Below, one piece after another: positions 47,216 through 58,870 of a stretch of DNA of 64,000 nt. Where the stretch lies: positions 20,130,397 to 20,194,396 of the forward strand of contig NC_061790.1 in assembly GCF_022458985.1 (NCBI RefSeq), given 5' to 3'. Origin of the DNA: Mugil cephalus (taxonomy: Eukaryota; Chordata; Actinopteri; Mugiliformes; Mugilidae). Each line of letters starts with the position of its first letter. The first letter of the stretch is position 1. Below the pieces are notes generated by a model. It had not been told where the DNA came from. It did not search any database and was given only the letters and a program-made list of their open reading frames with translations. The position numbers and the translations under genes were made by a program.

Positions 47216-50090
47216 CCAGTGTTTGGATGGCTTCTGTGGATTTTACATACAATACAGTCCAGCTCCTCATCAGCTATAAATGAATCAAAGTCTGTCTGTC
47301 TGTAAAGACAGACATCATTGAGTATGTTTTTTAGAATGGACAAGACAGTAGCTGTTGTAATAAAGTAGGGGGATAGAAATCATGAATTTAGCATTAGGTA
47401 CCTTATACCGCTTTGTTCCATGCGTCTCCTTGATGGTCAGCACAAACACTCCAAACCACTCTGTGATTTCACTGGCTGGTAATCCACACAGAATATTGTT
47501 TCCTAAAAGAGCATGTGGTATTTCAAAAGCCAGAAATCCTAGTCCATGTGATTTAACTCTTACCAGTCTCGATAGGTCAATACACTTCATGCAAATCCTC
47601 TATGGCCGTGCTATGTTTTGAAAAGTTGCAACTTCAGACCAAAGCAATCATTTTGGTTTGTTCAGCACCAGTCCCACCTACAGACTTTGACAGGTGAGGG
47701 TGACAGATAAAATAAATTCATGATGTCAGTGCCTACAGTGACATAATTAATTAATTTAATATACATATTTGCAATTTTAACTAATTACACATTAGTTAGC
47801 CAAAAGTAACACAATTAATTTTTTGAATGCATTTACATCCACTTTTATTAAATTATTGACAATTTTATTTTTTGATTTATTTAATGGTGTCTTTATTTAT
47901 TCCATTTTGTCACTTTCAGCCCTCCGTACTCATGCACTCCTGACCAAAGAATAAAACTATGATAAATTGATAGTAGGGTGGCGCTGTTGAGCTCCTGCCA
48001 GCTCAAATCCTGTGAGGTGAAGAAAACCAGCAGCGAGCGCGGTGTTAAGCAGCAGACGAACACAAATTCTAAAAAACAAAAAAAAGTTGGTAAAACGATT
48101 ATCTTTTTACCAAGGTTAAAAATGGGCGCGTGAAGCCTTGTCAACCTTCCGGGGCTTCTTTCTGATTGTACCAAAAAAAGATTCGAAGCTTCGAAGACTC
48201 AGGCAGCAGAGCCGCATCTGGGTCTGTCATTACTCTACCAGTGACATCTAGTGGCCAGCTGCAATTATAGCATTTTGAAATGTCAATTGATTTGTCACTT
48301 GAAACTTGATTTAGATATCAGGTATTTCTGCTGTGAAGTGAGATGACAAGTGCTTCAACATCAGTACATATAACTAATATAGTTTCATAGGAAACCGCTT
48401 GTAATGGTACTGATAATAAGGACATCCCTGGATTCTCCTGGATTCGGATGATATACCTTTTCCTGATTGTCATTAAGAGAATATGGTTTTACTGTAACAC
48501 TTAGTGCCTCATATTGCACAAAAAAATAATTATTAAGTAAGTAAAAGTAATAATAAGAGTAAAATAAATGGAAAATTCAGCTAAGAGTTACAGCTAGCAA
48601 ATGGTGCCAACTCTTGTTCTGTGAAGCTACAAACTGCTAAAGATTGTTTCAGGGTAACACTTCAGGTTCTGCAGTGCAGCAGTAAAAAGCCCCTCCATAT
48701 CCTGGAGAAAAAAATCTTGATCCTCTTCAGATGTGTCTTCTGAGTTTTGACTGTGACCAGCGTTGGGTTTCCTCCATCCCTGCCAGAGTTAGATTCATTA
48801 CCTTTATGCCTAAACTCATTGGGATTACTTCCGGTGTTTGGTTTGGTTGACGTGCTACAGTGTTGGGACTTTTTTGCAGTAATGCAAATTACCAGAAAGT
48901 GGGCAAGTGAAACGTTTTGTTTTTTGTCACTGTTGTAGGGTCTTTGTTGTGTGTGTCTTCTTGTAATTTTGCTGTGGCTCATGAATCATTAGTACATCCA
49001 ATTTTGTTTTTATCATCACGACTACTGGCAGTTCGGGTCTGGTGTCTGACCTGGTTCTGTGTCCTTCATCATCTGAGTCATCACTGGACGATACTAAGCT
49101 GATGATCTCAATTCTTGAGTCCAGGGATGGGATATGGAACATTTTAGAGCGGGACCGCTCTGCATAACTACATATACCGGTATAAGAAAGGTGACTAAGG
49201 GCAATAAACCAATCCCCAAGAGCTTCAATGGCCAGTTTCTGGCAGAAACTTTGCTGTTACCACTGAAGACATGATTTGTTTCTAGAGATGTAATGAAAAT
49301 CTCATATTATGATAATTGTGACCAAAATTATCATGGTTATCATTATCACCATGGTGTTACTAAAATGTTCAAAAAGTTGAAAAAGTACTTATATACACAC
49401 TGAAATCATTAAACCAAAATTTATTTTGAAAAAACAAATAAAAAAAAACGAGCATAATGAACTTGAGGATGTAGTAGCCATAAAATATCACTGGGTTTGC
49501 CTGCTGCACGCCCACTCTGTGAATAATGGAAAAGCAAAATCATCATCATCATCTGACCAAGACACACACACATTACTGTACGCCTGTAGAAACAAAACAC
49601 ATTTTAGTCTTTCTTTTAGGATTTGTTGTTGACAATGAATGTTTTATTCTCAAAATTTAACATATCTGTGTTGGACTTCCCGTTTGCTTAAGGATCCCCA
49701 TTCAAAGCATATTCAAACACCTGATATTCATATTCATATTGGAAGCAGAGCAGAGTCAGTGCAGGGCTGGATTGGAAACAGGCTAAACCTGCATAATTAA
49801 GTGACAGTGTTCGTACACAACAGAAACGTGTTGCTCTGCTGCTGTACATATTGTGACAATAACCTGTATTTTTACAAGAGTAACGTTAATTAACACTTAA
49901 AACTTTAGTTTCCTTTATTGACAAACTATAGGTACGTTTGACAGACAAACTATGACATACTCTGCACATCATGCATTCAGCTACAAGTTAACTTGTAGAG
50001 TTACCCATAGACTTGTATATGTACCGACATACTATAGAATCGACGCTGCATTGACTGCTGCCACCAGTAGGCGCTGACGAGCCGTGTGGC

Positions 50091-51436
50091 CGCCATCTTG
50101 GACCGGTTATCAGCTCGATTCACTCACCTGTTGAAAAGGAATTCATGTGACCAGAACTCACAGGATTCTGAACCGATTTTTCTACGGTTTTCTTTGCTGC
50201 AAACGTCAGACATGTGTCTATCATAAAGGATGATTAGTTACGCTGACAATGAGCATTTTCATACTTTGCGCACAGACAGTAGGCTTAAAAGTAACAGAAT
50301 ATTTTTAGTGTGTGTCCAGGTACATGATGTTTGTAGTCTGAAATACATAAATACATCTGTAACAAATAAAGTTATTCATGCAAATATACAATATATACAC
50401 ACACACAATAATATATAGTACATATATACACGTATATATACCTACATATATATTCTATTCTTATCTAATCAATCTTATTTATTTTATGTAACCTAATAAC
50501 CTATCTTATCTAACATGGCTTATCTAATCCTTGATGAAAGAGTTTGAGCTAAAACCAGTGAAAGAGGACGGTTTTGAGTAGCATATTTCTTGTACTGACA
50601 CTGTAAGAGAGGCGAGTTTGGCGATTTGGTGATGTGGTGAAGCCTTATTTTAAGAAACAGCAGACACAACCAATGACAACAAGTTTGAATGATGGTTATC
50701 AATGCAACTGTGTCTCCTCAATTTGTTCCCTGAGCATCCTCCTTGGTGCCAATCATAAACCGTGCCTTAAATGTTGTCAGAGGACAGAGGACATGTCCAC
50801 TGCAGACAGGGACAGTGTTGTCCTGTACCGCCACATTGCCTGTCTGACACCAAACAATCAGATGGTGGAAGATGGACTGGAACTGGTGTGCAGATGGATT
50901 ATTGCTCCATCCCCTTTACAGGGAAAACACACACAAAACACACATTGAATTAAACAGAAGCTCCAAGTGATCCCGGCTGCACCTGTGTCATATAGCATAG
51001 TATATTTACTCTGAACCAACAAAAAACAATGATACTGTGTATGAAAGTAGGTCTGTGCCACGCTGTGTGTCAGTGTTATACCAATCGCACTAGGCTTATT
51101 TCTACAATGGCATTCATAATGTCAGCTGTAATCTACATCTGTGTTATAGACAGATGATTTATAGAGTTTCATAGATTTAGCTTTCACAGCATAACTTTTA
51201 GAACTAGCACTAAACATGAGTTAGCCCTTATTAGCTAGCCACAATTGAACAGATTATTACAGGACTGTAGCTATTGAAACAACTAAATACAACCAATATA
51301 GATGTTCAATCTCACTTGTTAAACGTAATTCCTCGTGTCCTGCTTTGTTTGGTCCACTGCACAGTGCTCCGGTCCAGCTATTCTGTACCATAGTAGCTGC
51401 AGCTGGAGGCTGAGTTTAGACCGGTCCAAGATGGCG
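50091..51436. mobile_element. Candidate 1.35-kb element bounded by inverted 17-mers
   Basis: CGCCATCTTGGACCGGT at 50091-50107 and its exact reverse complement at 51420-51436. No other arm similarity is seen outside or inside the 17-mers and no target duplication was found. The 104-codon frame inside (50634-50948) has no known domain. It may be a degraded DNA transposon or simply two copies of one repeat in opposite orientation. Confidence 0.35.
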
Positions 51437-51460
51437 TTGATGTTTCTCGTGCTGGAACAG

Positions 51461-51553
51461 TCTTCTTCTTCTTCTTCTTCGTCTTCGTCTTCGTCTTCTT
51501 CTTCTTCTTCTTCTTCTTCTTCTTCTTCTTCTTCTTCTTCTTCTTCTTCTTCG
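51461..51553. repeat. TTC/GAA triplet microsatellite
   Basis: About 31 TTC units with three TCG interruptions near 51479-51498. On the minus strand it is a GAA tail directly downstream of the LINE relic, so it most likely grew from that element's tail. Confidence 0.95.
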
Positions 51554-52267
51554 TTTCTTATTCTTCTTGTTTATTCTCTCTGACTTATAGGTGCACTACT
51601 GCCACCTTCTGAAAAGGAGTGTGGATGGAAATGGCCTACCCACTACTGAACCTCATAATGAAACTAAATGCAAATAATTAAACAATAACAACAAGATAAA
51701 TGGAATTCGATGGCAATAAGTGAACATACATAAGCACCAGTGGAATAAATAAAGGCTCTTCTGGCTATATTCTCCGGTTTAGCTTCGTCTTTTCCAAGAA
51801 TATAAACAAGGCACTGTAACCTACATGCCCTGAATTCAATTTCAATATTTCTTTAATTTCAAATTTGATATGTTCTTTTTCCAGTCTTATTTCGAATTTG
51901 TCTTTCTTGTAAATACTGTGGGCAGTGCATAATTACATGATTAACAGTTTCCTGTGCACTGTAATATTGACACAATCCTGTGGCATTATTTTCAGTGTGC
52001 TATTTAGACCTGTGTGCCCAAACCTCATCCTTGAAATTATGTCTTCTTCTTTTTTGTTTCTGCTTGTTCCTCTTTTTTCCTCCAAGTTTTTCTGTATACT
52101 ATAGAAGTGTCTACCCTTGTTTCCTGTGTTCCATTCCTCCTGCCATTTCTCCCCCTCTCTACTTTCATAACGACTTTATTACTTTCTGTTTTTGCAGCAT
52201 CTGTATATATCTTGATGTAGTCTGTATAAGTTTGTTCAATGGATCTGCTGACTAGATTCTTTTCCAT
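51461..52267 (-). mobile_element. Degraded LINE with RNase H-like coding (3' end)
   Basis: Minus-strand fragments in three frames: IKIYTDAAK (RNase H-like YTDxxK) near 52200, then KKEDIISRMRFGHTGLNSTL, then ETVNHVIMHCPQYLQERQ with the C-terminal His/Cys motif. Two frameshifts separate them, so it is dead. The 3' end carries AGGTGGCAGTAGTGCACCTA and a GAA tail. RNase H plus this C-terminal motif suggests an I/Nimb-type LINE (inference). Confidence 0.75.
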
Positions 52268-52627
52268 ATTTCATTTTTTTATGTTGTAATAGGTACATGT
52301 CAACAGCAGCCTCCTCTAGCATCCAAGGGCCAGTAGAGAGTGGTACAGAAGGGCTTATCTCAGATCTCTAACTCATTAATTGTGTTTCCAACCAAAACTT
52401 CCATTTTGTTGTTATTCCATCTCTTGATAAGACTGCAACACCACCTGAGTAGGATGAGTTTCTTTGTCACCCTTTAAAGAATGACATGCATCAATCTGCT
52501 ACAGAAGATGATAAGTGGACCTTGAAATGAGGGGTGTTTAGTTAAACTACTGTTTCTATGATCAAGAATGAACTTTTAAGCATCAATGGGGATTCTGAAT
52601 CAGTTTGAGCTCTCTTTGGGTTCCTTT

Positions 52628-53637
52628 CTACTGTATCTGCTTTAGATTGGTTAGCACCACAGTAACAGGGTCAGTGGATGGTGAGGCCTTATGATTTACA
52701 ACTGAGAAGACCTTCATGGTAGTATAGTTGAGGACAGAGCTCAACTCAAGTGCCCTCGCCTTACAAGTCACCACTCGGAGCAGCTCCTGCCGGAAACGGC
52801 GGCTGACCACGCAGTAAAGAAGGAAGTTGGTGGTGGAGTTGAGGTTCTGCAGCATGTTGGCCATGTCTCCAGCTACATTGATGGGAATTCTGTAGTCATT
52901 CCTGTTGAAGTTCTCAGTGTTGTACTTGGTCCTCAGGATACAATATGTGACAAAGCGAGGCAGGCTGAGCACCACAAAGGCCACTGAAACGGTGCCCAGA
53001 AGCAGAATGGTCCTCCTCAGCATGCCCCTGGTGCTCTTCCCATGCATAACCCGACGCTCCTCCTTGGTGAAAAGGTTTCTGGCATGGCAAAGATTGTATC
53101 CAATAAGGTAGTTGAAGATGATAACCAATATGATCGGGATTCCTCCTGAGAGGAAAGTAGTTATCCACACTGTAACTGTAGAGTAGATCTGTTCGCGGTA
53201 GCGGCACCTTGGCAGTGTTACTTTCACCCCATCAATGCTTAGGTTCATAGGTTTGACGATATTTATCCAGCCCAGTGGCACAGACACCAGATGGGACAGA
53301 AGCACTATAGCTACACAGGTCAATCTGGTGACCCAGGCCTGGGAAAAACGTTGCTTTAAGGCTGTGCTGCGTAGGACAAGGTAGCGTTCAATGGTGAAAA
53401 CCACGACAATCCAGGAGGAGCTGTAGAGAGAACCATACTGCAGGAATCCCAGAATGCCACACCAGGGATGGGAGTGCCAGAAAGGCTGCAATATCCAGAA
53501 GGTGAGAGTTAGGTCAATCAGAATTACCCATACAAGGTAGCAGGTGTCCATAATGGCCAGGCAGCTCAGGTAAATGATGGCTGTGTTGGACATTCCACAT
53601 TTACGGAAACAGATCATGTAGAAAGTGAAGAGGTTTG
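52628..53637 (-). CDS. GPR139-like receptor exon 2
   Basis: Acceptor TCCCAG on the minus strand. Encodes NLFTFYMICFRKCGMSNTAI, then FLQYGSLYSSSWIVVVFTIE (TM3), MHGKSTRGMLRRTILLLGTV (end of ICL3 and TM6), TM7 and a C tail ending VVLTNLKQIQ. Confidence 0.92.
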
Positions 53638-54075
53638 CTGGGAGGAAATACAGAAAGAACAAAATATATTTGCTTGTGACGTCATGATACTGATGATTTA
53701 ATCTGATTTCTTTTTTGCAATTTAATCGTGTCAAATACACACAGACACGCAGAAGCCCTGTGGCCTTGATGTGTCAAAAATTCAAAAAAAGTTCAAACTA
53801 GCTAGTAAATTCAGGAGATATCGAAACATTTTGTCCATCAATGTTACAACAACATGAAGTCAAGATGTTTTAGAACTGTCTAATGTCACTGCACCCTACA
53901 GCTGGTGGTTAAAAAAGCCATAGATAGAACTTATACAATCTTATACCTTTTTATATTTTATTGCAGATTTTAAGTAAGGAAAGGAATACAAACCTGGAAT
54001 ACCCACGATGCAAAGTAACGGGTAGTAGATCTTCTGTATAGTGACAAAGATGGTAATGCCTGCTTCTTCCATCAT
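52628..54075 (-). CDS. GPR139-like orphan G protein-coupled receptor (2 coding exons)
   Basis: Class A seven-helix receptor of the GPR139/GPR142-like group, presumably at the plasma membrane; ligand not inferable. Exons 54075-53994 and 53637-52628 join through a split Ala codon, giving 363 residues. The start is the first of two adjacent Met codons. Visible: a very short N terminus, TM1 across the splice (YYPLLCIVGIPA-NLFTFYMICF), Cys in WCGILGF and PRCRY for the usual disulfide, ERY in place of DRY, and DMANMLQNLNSTTNFLLYC in TM7, close to the INFFLYC segment of GPR139. CWxP and NPxxY are not canonical (SLPRF, NSTTNFLLY). The open frame continues upstream of 53637 but that part is intron. 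No human gene of this type lies between SLC16A10 and FYN. Confidence 0.85.
53638..53993 (-). other. Intron of the GPR139-like receptor
   Basis: 356-bp intron; the exon 2 reading frame happens to stay open for about 100 bases into it. No other feature. Confidence 0.7.
53994..54075 (-). CDS. GPR139-like receptor exon 1
   Basis: Encodes MMEEAGITIFVTIQKIYYPL then LCIVGIP plus one base G. Donor gtttgt. The G joins CA of exon 2 to give Ala and completes TM1. A minus-strand splice acceptor-like TTTATTGCAG lies just upstream (about 54103), suggesting a further 5' non-coding exon. Confidence 0.85.
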
Positions 54076-55992
54076 TCATTCACCACTCACATACTAATAC
54101 CTGCAATAAAGCCATTGGAAGTAGAGTAGACAAATAGTGGTGAGGGACTGCACAGCAGAACTTTCATGATACTCAAAAACATGACGCCTTTTTGTGTGTG
54201 CTGTATTAAAAGAAATTGATTTGATTCCAATGTCAGCTGATGACTCACAATAAACGCTGGATGAAACCTGATCTATCTGCTTTGGGTGGGTCTCACCTGG
54301 CCGCGACTGAAGAGAAGAAAGCAGTGGAGGGTTCTGCAGAAAGCTCTGGGAACTTGCTGTCCTGTGTTACATAATAAAAGCACACACACATCCACTGTTC
54401 TCAATCTCATACCCTGATAGTTATTTTTTTCACCCGCACATTTTAACGTGCACAGTGTATTATTAAAAAGTCCAAAAAGGATGAACATATTTGCAGTATG
54501 GAAATGGAGTACTCATACCTGGTGTCTCTGTGTTGTGTTCCTTAGAGCTTTAAAGTGGACATAGAGCGGAGAGTTCTTCTACAGAGGTGCATCCCAGCTG
54601 GTTATGGCTCCACCAGGACAAAGCAATTGATAATATGAAGGAGGGGTGGTTGAGACAGCTCCAGCTGCTGGTCCTTTAAACACATAGGAGGAGGGAGTCA
54701 CACCACCTGACATACATCTAATGTGCAGGGCATGTCCCTTAGCAGATGATGCCAGTTTCTGATAGCATAAAAGGAGCTTGTGCAGTGGAGTTACTGAGTA
54801 ATGATTTTGTCCCAGATTGTTTGCCTTGCACTTTGAAAGAGAATCCATCAGCTAGAGGGTTCCTGTTCCTGGCAGGGTTATCGCCACTTTATTGTTCTGA
54901 GAATCAATTCTCATGACACAGGTTTGTGGTACTTTTTCCAGTGGACGGCTGCAATGTAAAAGTTACATGAATGAAATATCAGAGCAGCATCAGAGGTACA
55001 CTACAGGAAAGAACAGAATGAACTGTGAATGAACAGCATCAAATTCAAAACCTTCCTTTCTGGCAAAGGCCACCAGCTAAGGATGGATTACTAACAAGGA
55101 GAATACTTTGTTTATTTATTTTTAAATACTGGCGCATTAGGCAAGTAGCACCATTAAAGAGCATAGTTAGTAGCAGGCCTAGATAAAGAAAACGGACAAA
55201 ATGATCATAAAGAAATAAAGTTCGATTGAAGCCAAAATGATCAATTTTACCATTTTCGTCATGTCAGATTAACATGTGTGCATGCAGATTATTAGGGGGT
55301 AAAATGTTGGTTTAGAAGTTTGCATTCAAGGCTTTCTGTCAAAAAATGTTCCAGTTAAAACACTACAGAAACCCTTTAGGAAGTCAGATCAGGAAGTAAA
55401 ATATGAGAGTGACAAAGTCCACGCAAAGAGGAGGTTGCGGCAGATGAATGGGTCAAACAAACCATAGTACATGTCCTGCATCTAACCAAAACTCAGTGTT
55501 GATGTACTATTCTTATATGAAACTTTCAGTCACAGTTCGTTAAATTTGCACTAAACAGTATTCCAAGTGAACACTTGCGGGGACAAGTCATTGAACATCA
55601 CAGTCAACTTTTCAATTTTCAAAGTTATCAGTGTCCATCATCTCAGATGAAACCTTTTATCCATACCCATCCAACCTATTTATGTTTTAGTCTGAACCAA
55701 AGTGGTGGACTGACATCCTTCCACCCCTTCTGGACCTGTTTAGTGATACAAACACATGGCAGATTTGGCTGATTGCACAATCTGAAAGAAATCAGATATG
55801 CATTTTCAAGTTATGTTTGTTATGTTTTTGTTTGTTTTAAAAAAACACTTTAAAACTGTTAACCAGGCTTAAGCAATGATGAGAGGTAGTAAAGGTGTGA
55901 CATTCCGCTCTTGAGCAGACGAGCTGTCAGGCCATGACAGAATAAGTTCTGTCATCTTGTTGTGAGGGTCTCTGGTCAGGAGTGCTGTATAT

Positions 55993-56340
55993 CTGACCTG
56001 TGGAGCTAAATCCAGTCTTCATGGCTTGCAGTTGTCCACTCCTACCTGGATGAACAATTATATCGCTATATCTTTTATTATTAGATCCATGTTTCCTTCA
56101 GCCTGATATATGTATCTATGACAGAAGTTTGTTTATCTTGTTTCTCCTCTCTCTTCTCTGTTTCTGCTCAGCTGGCCTTCAGCAGATGGGTCCCTCCATA
56201 TGAGCTGGGTTCTGCTCAAGGTTTCTTCCTGTTAAAAGCCACCGTTGTCTTCAGACTTGCTCTGGAGATTCAGTTTTCGTAAATCGTCTTGAGACAATTT
56301 GTTTTGTTGTTGATGCTATATAAATAAAATTGAGTTCAAT
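55993..56340 (+). repeat. Teleost interspersed repeat, most complete TTGAA-tailed copy
   Basis: Head CTGACCTGTGGAGCT and TCTTCATGGCTTGCAGTTGT as at 27228-27420. Middle GGGTTCTGCTCAAGGTTTCT and TCCTGTTAAAAGCCACCG. Tail CGTCTTGAGACAATTTG and GATGCTATATAAATAAAATT. It links the head seen at 27228 with the tails at 4338, 7686 and 12404 as one family. Confidence 0.8.
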
Positions 56341-56584
56341 TGACCCGAAACTTTGTAAATAGAGAAAGAAAAATGGTGATCCAGCTAAGTGTAAGAGATC
56401 TGTGTCACCTGGGTGTAATTTTAGCCATTGTTAATGTTTGCATTTGTTCCATCTCAGATCGTCAAATATAAGTCAAAATGTGTGCTGTGAGATCAGCTCT
56501 GATCATCTAGGAATATTTAGTAAAGCAGAAATATTCAGAACAGATTTGCTCTGGAGATTAATATATTACCAAAACGTGGTTTAA

Positions 56585-56936
56585 AGGACCCATATGTAGG
56601 ATTTAGTGGCATCTAATGGTTGGTCTAACGGTCGTTTGAAGATTGCAACCAACTAAATACTCTTTTGATTCCTATGACCGTCCAAATACAAAGGAGAACC
56701 TTTAGAGAAAGTCATCTAAGTGTGAAAAAAAATCCCTCTGCAGAGCCAGTGTTTAGTTTGTACAGTCCAGGCTAATGTGGAAACATGGCGGCATGACAAC
56801 ACTCCACGGAAGAGAATCCATTACCTTTTCAAGCTTTAATATAAACTATATTTGGACCATTACTGCACACACTAATGAATAGAATGAATATTGTATGTCT
56901 GCTGATATATTCCCCTAAATCCAACACACTGGACCT
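56585..56936. mobile_element. piggyBac-type MITE with TTAA target duplications
   Basis: 352-bp non-coding element. Left end AGGACCCATATGTAGGATTT, right end (reverse complement) AGGTCCAGTGTGTTGGATTT: terminal inverted repeats matching at most positions. TTAA flanks both ends (56581-56584 and 56937-56940), the piggyBac target site. The interior (GTGGCATCTAATGG, AACATGGCGGCATGACAAC) is a familiar and abundant teleost repeat. No transposase. Confidence 0.8.
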
Positions 56937-57444
56937 TTAATTAAGTGTGGTTCAGCCACTACAGCTAAGCAGCTGTTCCAGCTAGCCTTTATCTAATGTT
57001 ATGTATTTCAATCTCATAATCAACTGTGTAGGATATAAGAGATTCCAATTGGGCAGAAAAAGAAAACATGCTGGTTACTGCTGTCTACCTGCAGCTGACA
57101 CTTCCCTCCTCTCCACAGTGTAGCATTTAGCCCTACAGGACACACTGATAAGCTGCCAGAAGAATGTGTGAGATGTCATTGTAACAAGAAAAAAGCGCAG
57201 GGATTTTCCTTCGTCTGGGCCGCATTCCATTTAGATGAGCACATTCACAGAGTAGCATTTGGTGCTACCCCATAAAAGAGACTAAAAAATCTGTCCTTGT
57301 GTCTTTGAGAGTCCTAAAACAGCTTGTGTCTTCTCAAGTGACAATATGTTTAAGTAGACACATACACACCTTGAAGCAGGTTATAGTTGAAGCACATAAA
57401 CACCAGATTGGTTAAAATAAGTGTCTTTGAAAGAGTGTAAAATG

Positions 57445-57450
57445 TTTATT
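57445..57450 (-). terminator. Probable FYN poly(A) signal
   Basis: TTTATT on the plus strand, AATAAA on the minus strand, followed by a CATTTTACACTC stretch. First strong minus-strand signal found after the stop. Cleavage site inferred. Confidence 0.5.
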
Positions 57451-58778
57451 GGTCTTTTCTGAGTTCCAAACGCCATATCATTGAATTAACAAAACAAGTA
57501 ATGTTAAAAAATGGAAAATGAAAGATACAAAGGAGGGAAGTTAGCCACACTTAAAAACCATTGAGCTGTACAACTGAACAATAAGGGTTTTCCATTGGTC
57601 TTGAAACCATCAGGAATAAGACCAGATCAGGTCAGGGTTAAATAAATCTTCAATTCATTCCACATTCAAACTTGAACTTCTTCAGTTGTTACCTGAATTG
57701 GCCCCAGAGCTCTCCTGAACATACAGTACAACAGACTCTTAAAGGATCACAGTAAAAAACAAAAGACTCAAAAGACTGAGTATATAATCGTGTCAGTACA
57801 ACACAAAAGAAAGAGAATCTCAGGAGGTAAGGTGGTCCAGGTTCAGCCGCAGGCCAGCGACACCACAGGCTCCAGTGAAGGATGTGTATGAGATGAGGTG
57901 AAGGTCTGCATCGACTTCCCACAAAATGAAGATCCTTGGCGATGAGGAGAGACCATGCAATGACAGCTCAAATAAAGACATACATACTCTTCTTAAATTA
58001 CCCCCGTTCTTTTCATCCAGCTAAATACTTTTGGTCGAAAGACAGAAAGGTTTCCAACCAAATTCTCTCAATAAGCGAGGAGGGATATGTTCAACATCCT
58101 TGCACGCTTGACTGTGATTTCCAAAAATGTGGAAGATTTTTGGGCATGAAGAGGCATGAAAAGAAAAAAGCTAATGAAGGACAGCATCATGCTCGTCTGA
58201 AGAAGACTCTACAACACTACATATAATCGAAGTTATATGGATGAGGGAAACAAAAAGACAAGGATATGGGGGTGAATATTCTTATGGAAAGTGAGGAAAA
58301 AATATATACTGAGGCTTCCAATTTAATCTCTAGAAAATAATCCAGGAGCTACAGTATAATACATGTACAGATTAACTGTGCCTGCTCAGGTGCTCGCCTT
58401 CCTCTGCATCAATCATTTTTTTACCATTGTTATTATTTTGCAGGAGAAAATAAAATCTTTAACCAAAGCAGACAAACTCAAACAAGCTTTTCTTATTTAC
58501 ACTGAATACAGGTACTTCATTGCATTAGCACAGCCCCAGCCGTCTCCGTCCATCCTCCGTCCTAATCGTCCCATTTGAGTTCAGACACTAGGGGGCGTGT
58601 CGGAGACTGAGGCTTGTGATCTTAAGGGTTGGTGTTGGAATTGAAATGCTCGGATTGAGCTGAGGAAGCTGTACAGATCCCTAAAATAAAAAGGCTTGGC
58701 TGAGATTGCTCCAGAGTTTCTTTCTTTTTTTTGAACAGCACTGCTTGGGCCAGTCCTGCCATAGACAGAGCCCCAGAG

Positions 58779-58794
58779 TGAGAGACAGACAGAA

Positions 58795-58827
<33 letters not shown>

Positions 58828-58847
58828 GAGAGAAAGAGAGAGAGGGA
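58779..58847. repeat. GA/CU microsatellite in the FYN 3'UTR
   Basis: Imperfect GA repeat of about 69 bp with GAAA and GGG interruptions. In FYN mRNA it is a CU repeat starting about 23 nt after the stop. Confidence 0.95.
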
Positions 58848-58870
58848 AAAAGGTTTGGCGAGGGGGGGGT

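Larger units (their letters stand above)
45721..52627. other. Repeat-rich intergenic region between SLC16A10 and the GPCR
   Basis: About 7 kb with no recognised host gene. It holds the repeats listed at 46172-46640, 46650-46880, 47065-47215, 50091-51436 and 51461-52267. The stretch 47600-49400 has short minus-strand frames and an AT-rich block but nothing secure. Confidence 0.6.
54076..57444. other. Intergenic region between the GPCR and FYN
   Basis: Contains the GPCR 5' region. Minus-strand donor-like sites occur near 54297 and 54522 (CCAG followed by gtgaga or gtatga), compatible with 5'UTR exons. It also holds the repeat at 55993-56340 and the piggyBac-type MITE at 56585-56936. The rest is unassigned. 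Confidence 0.5.
57445..58870 (-). other. fyn: FYN 3'UTR
   Basis: About 1.4 kb from the FYN stop to AATAAA (minus strand, 57445-57450), a length similar to mammalian FYN 3'UTRs. It opens with a C8 run and a long CU repeat. Open frames on the plus strand (for example 57936-58226) are antisense and show no domain. Confidence 0.6.

Noticed and set aside
48181..48196. Perfect 14-bp palindrome TTCGAAGCTTCGAA
   Set aside because: Short, no associated arms or target duplications; not enough to claim a regulatory or mobile element.
48662..49142. Minus-strand frames with a possible BED-finger-like spacing, followed by a repeat-like stretch at 49280-49360
   Set aside because: A decayed hAT element was considered, but I could not see a full zinc-finger pattern, transposase motif or terminal repeats.
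51335..51583. Plus-strand frame encoding a long serine run
   Set aside because: The serines are the translated TTC/TCT microsatellite; the flanks show no protein similarity.
53638..53740. GPCR open frame extended upstream (N terminus starting MYLTRLNCKK)
   Set aside because: This part is intron. The exon at 53994-54075 supplies a proper TM1 start and joins in phase through a split Ala codon.
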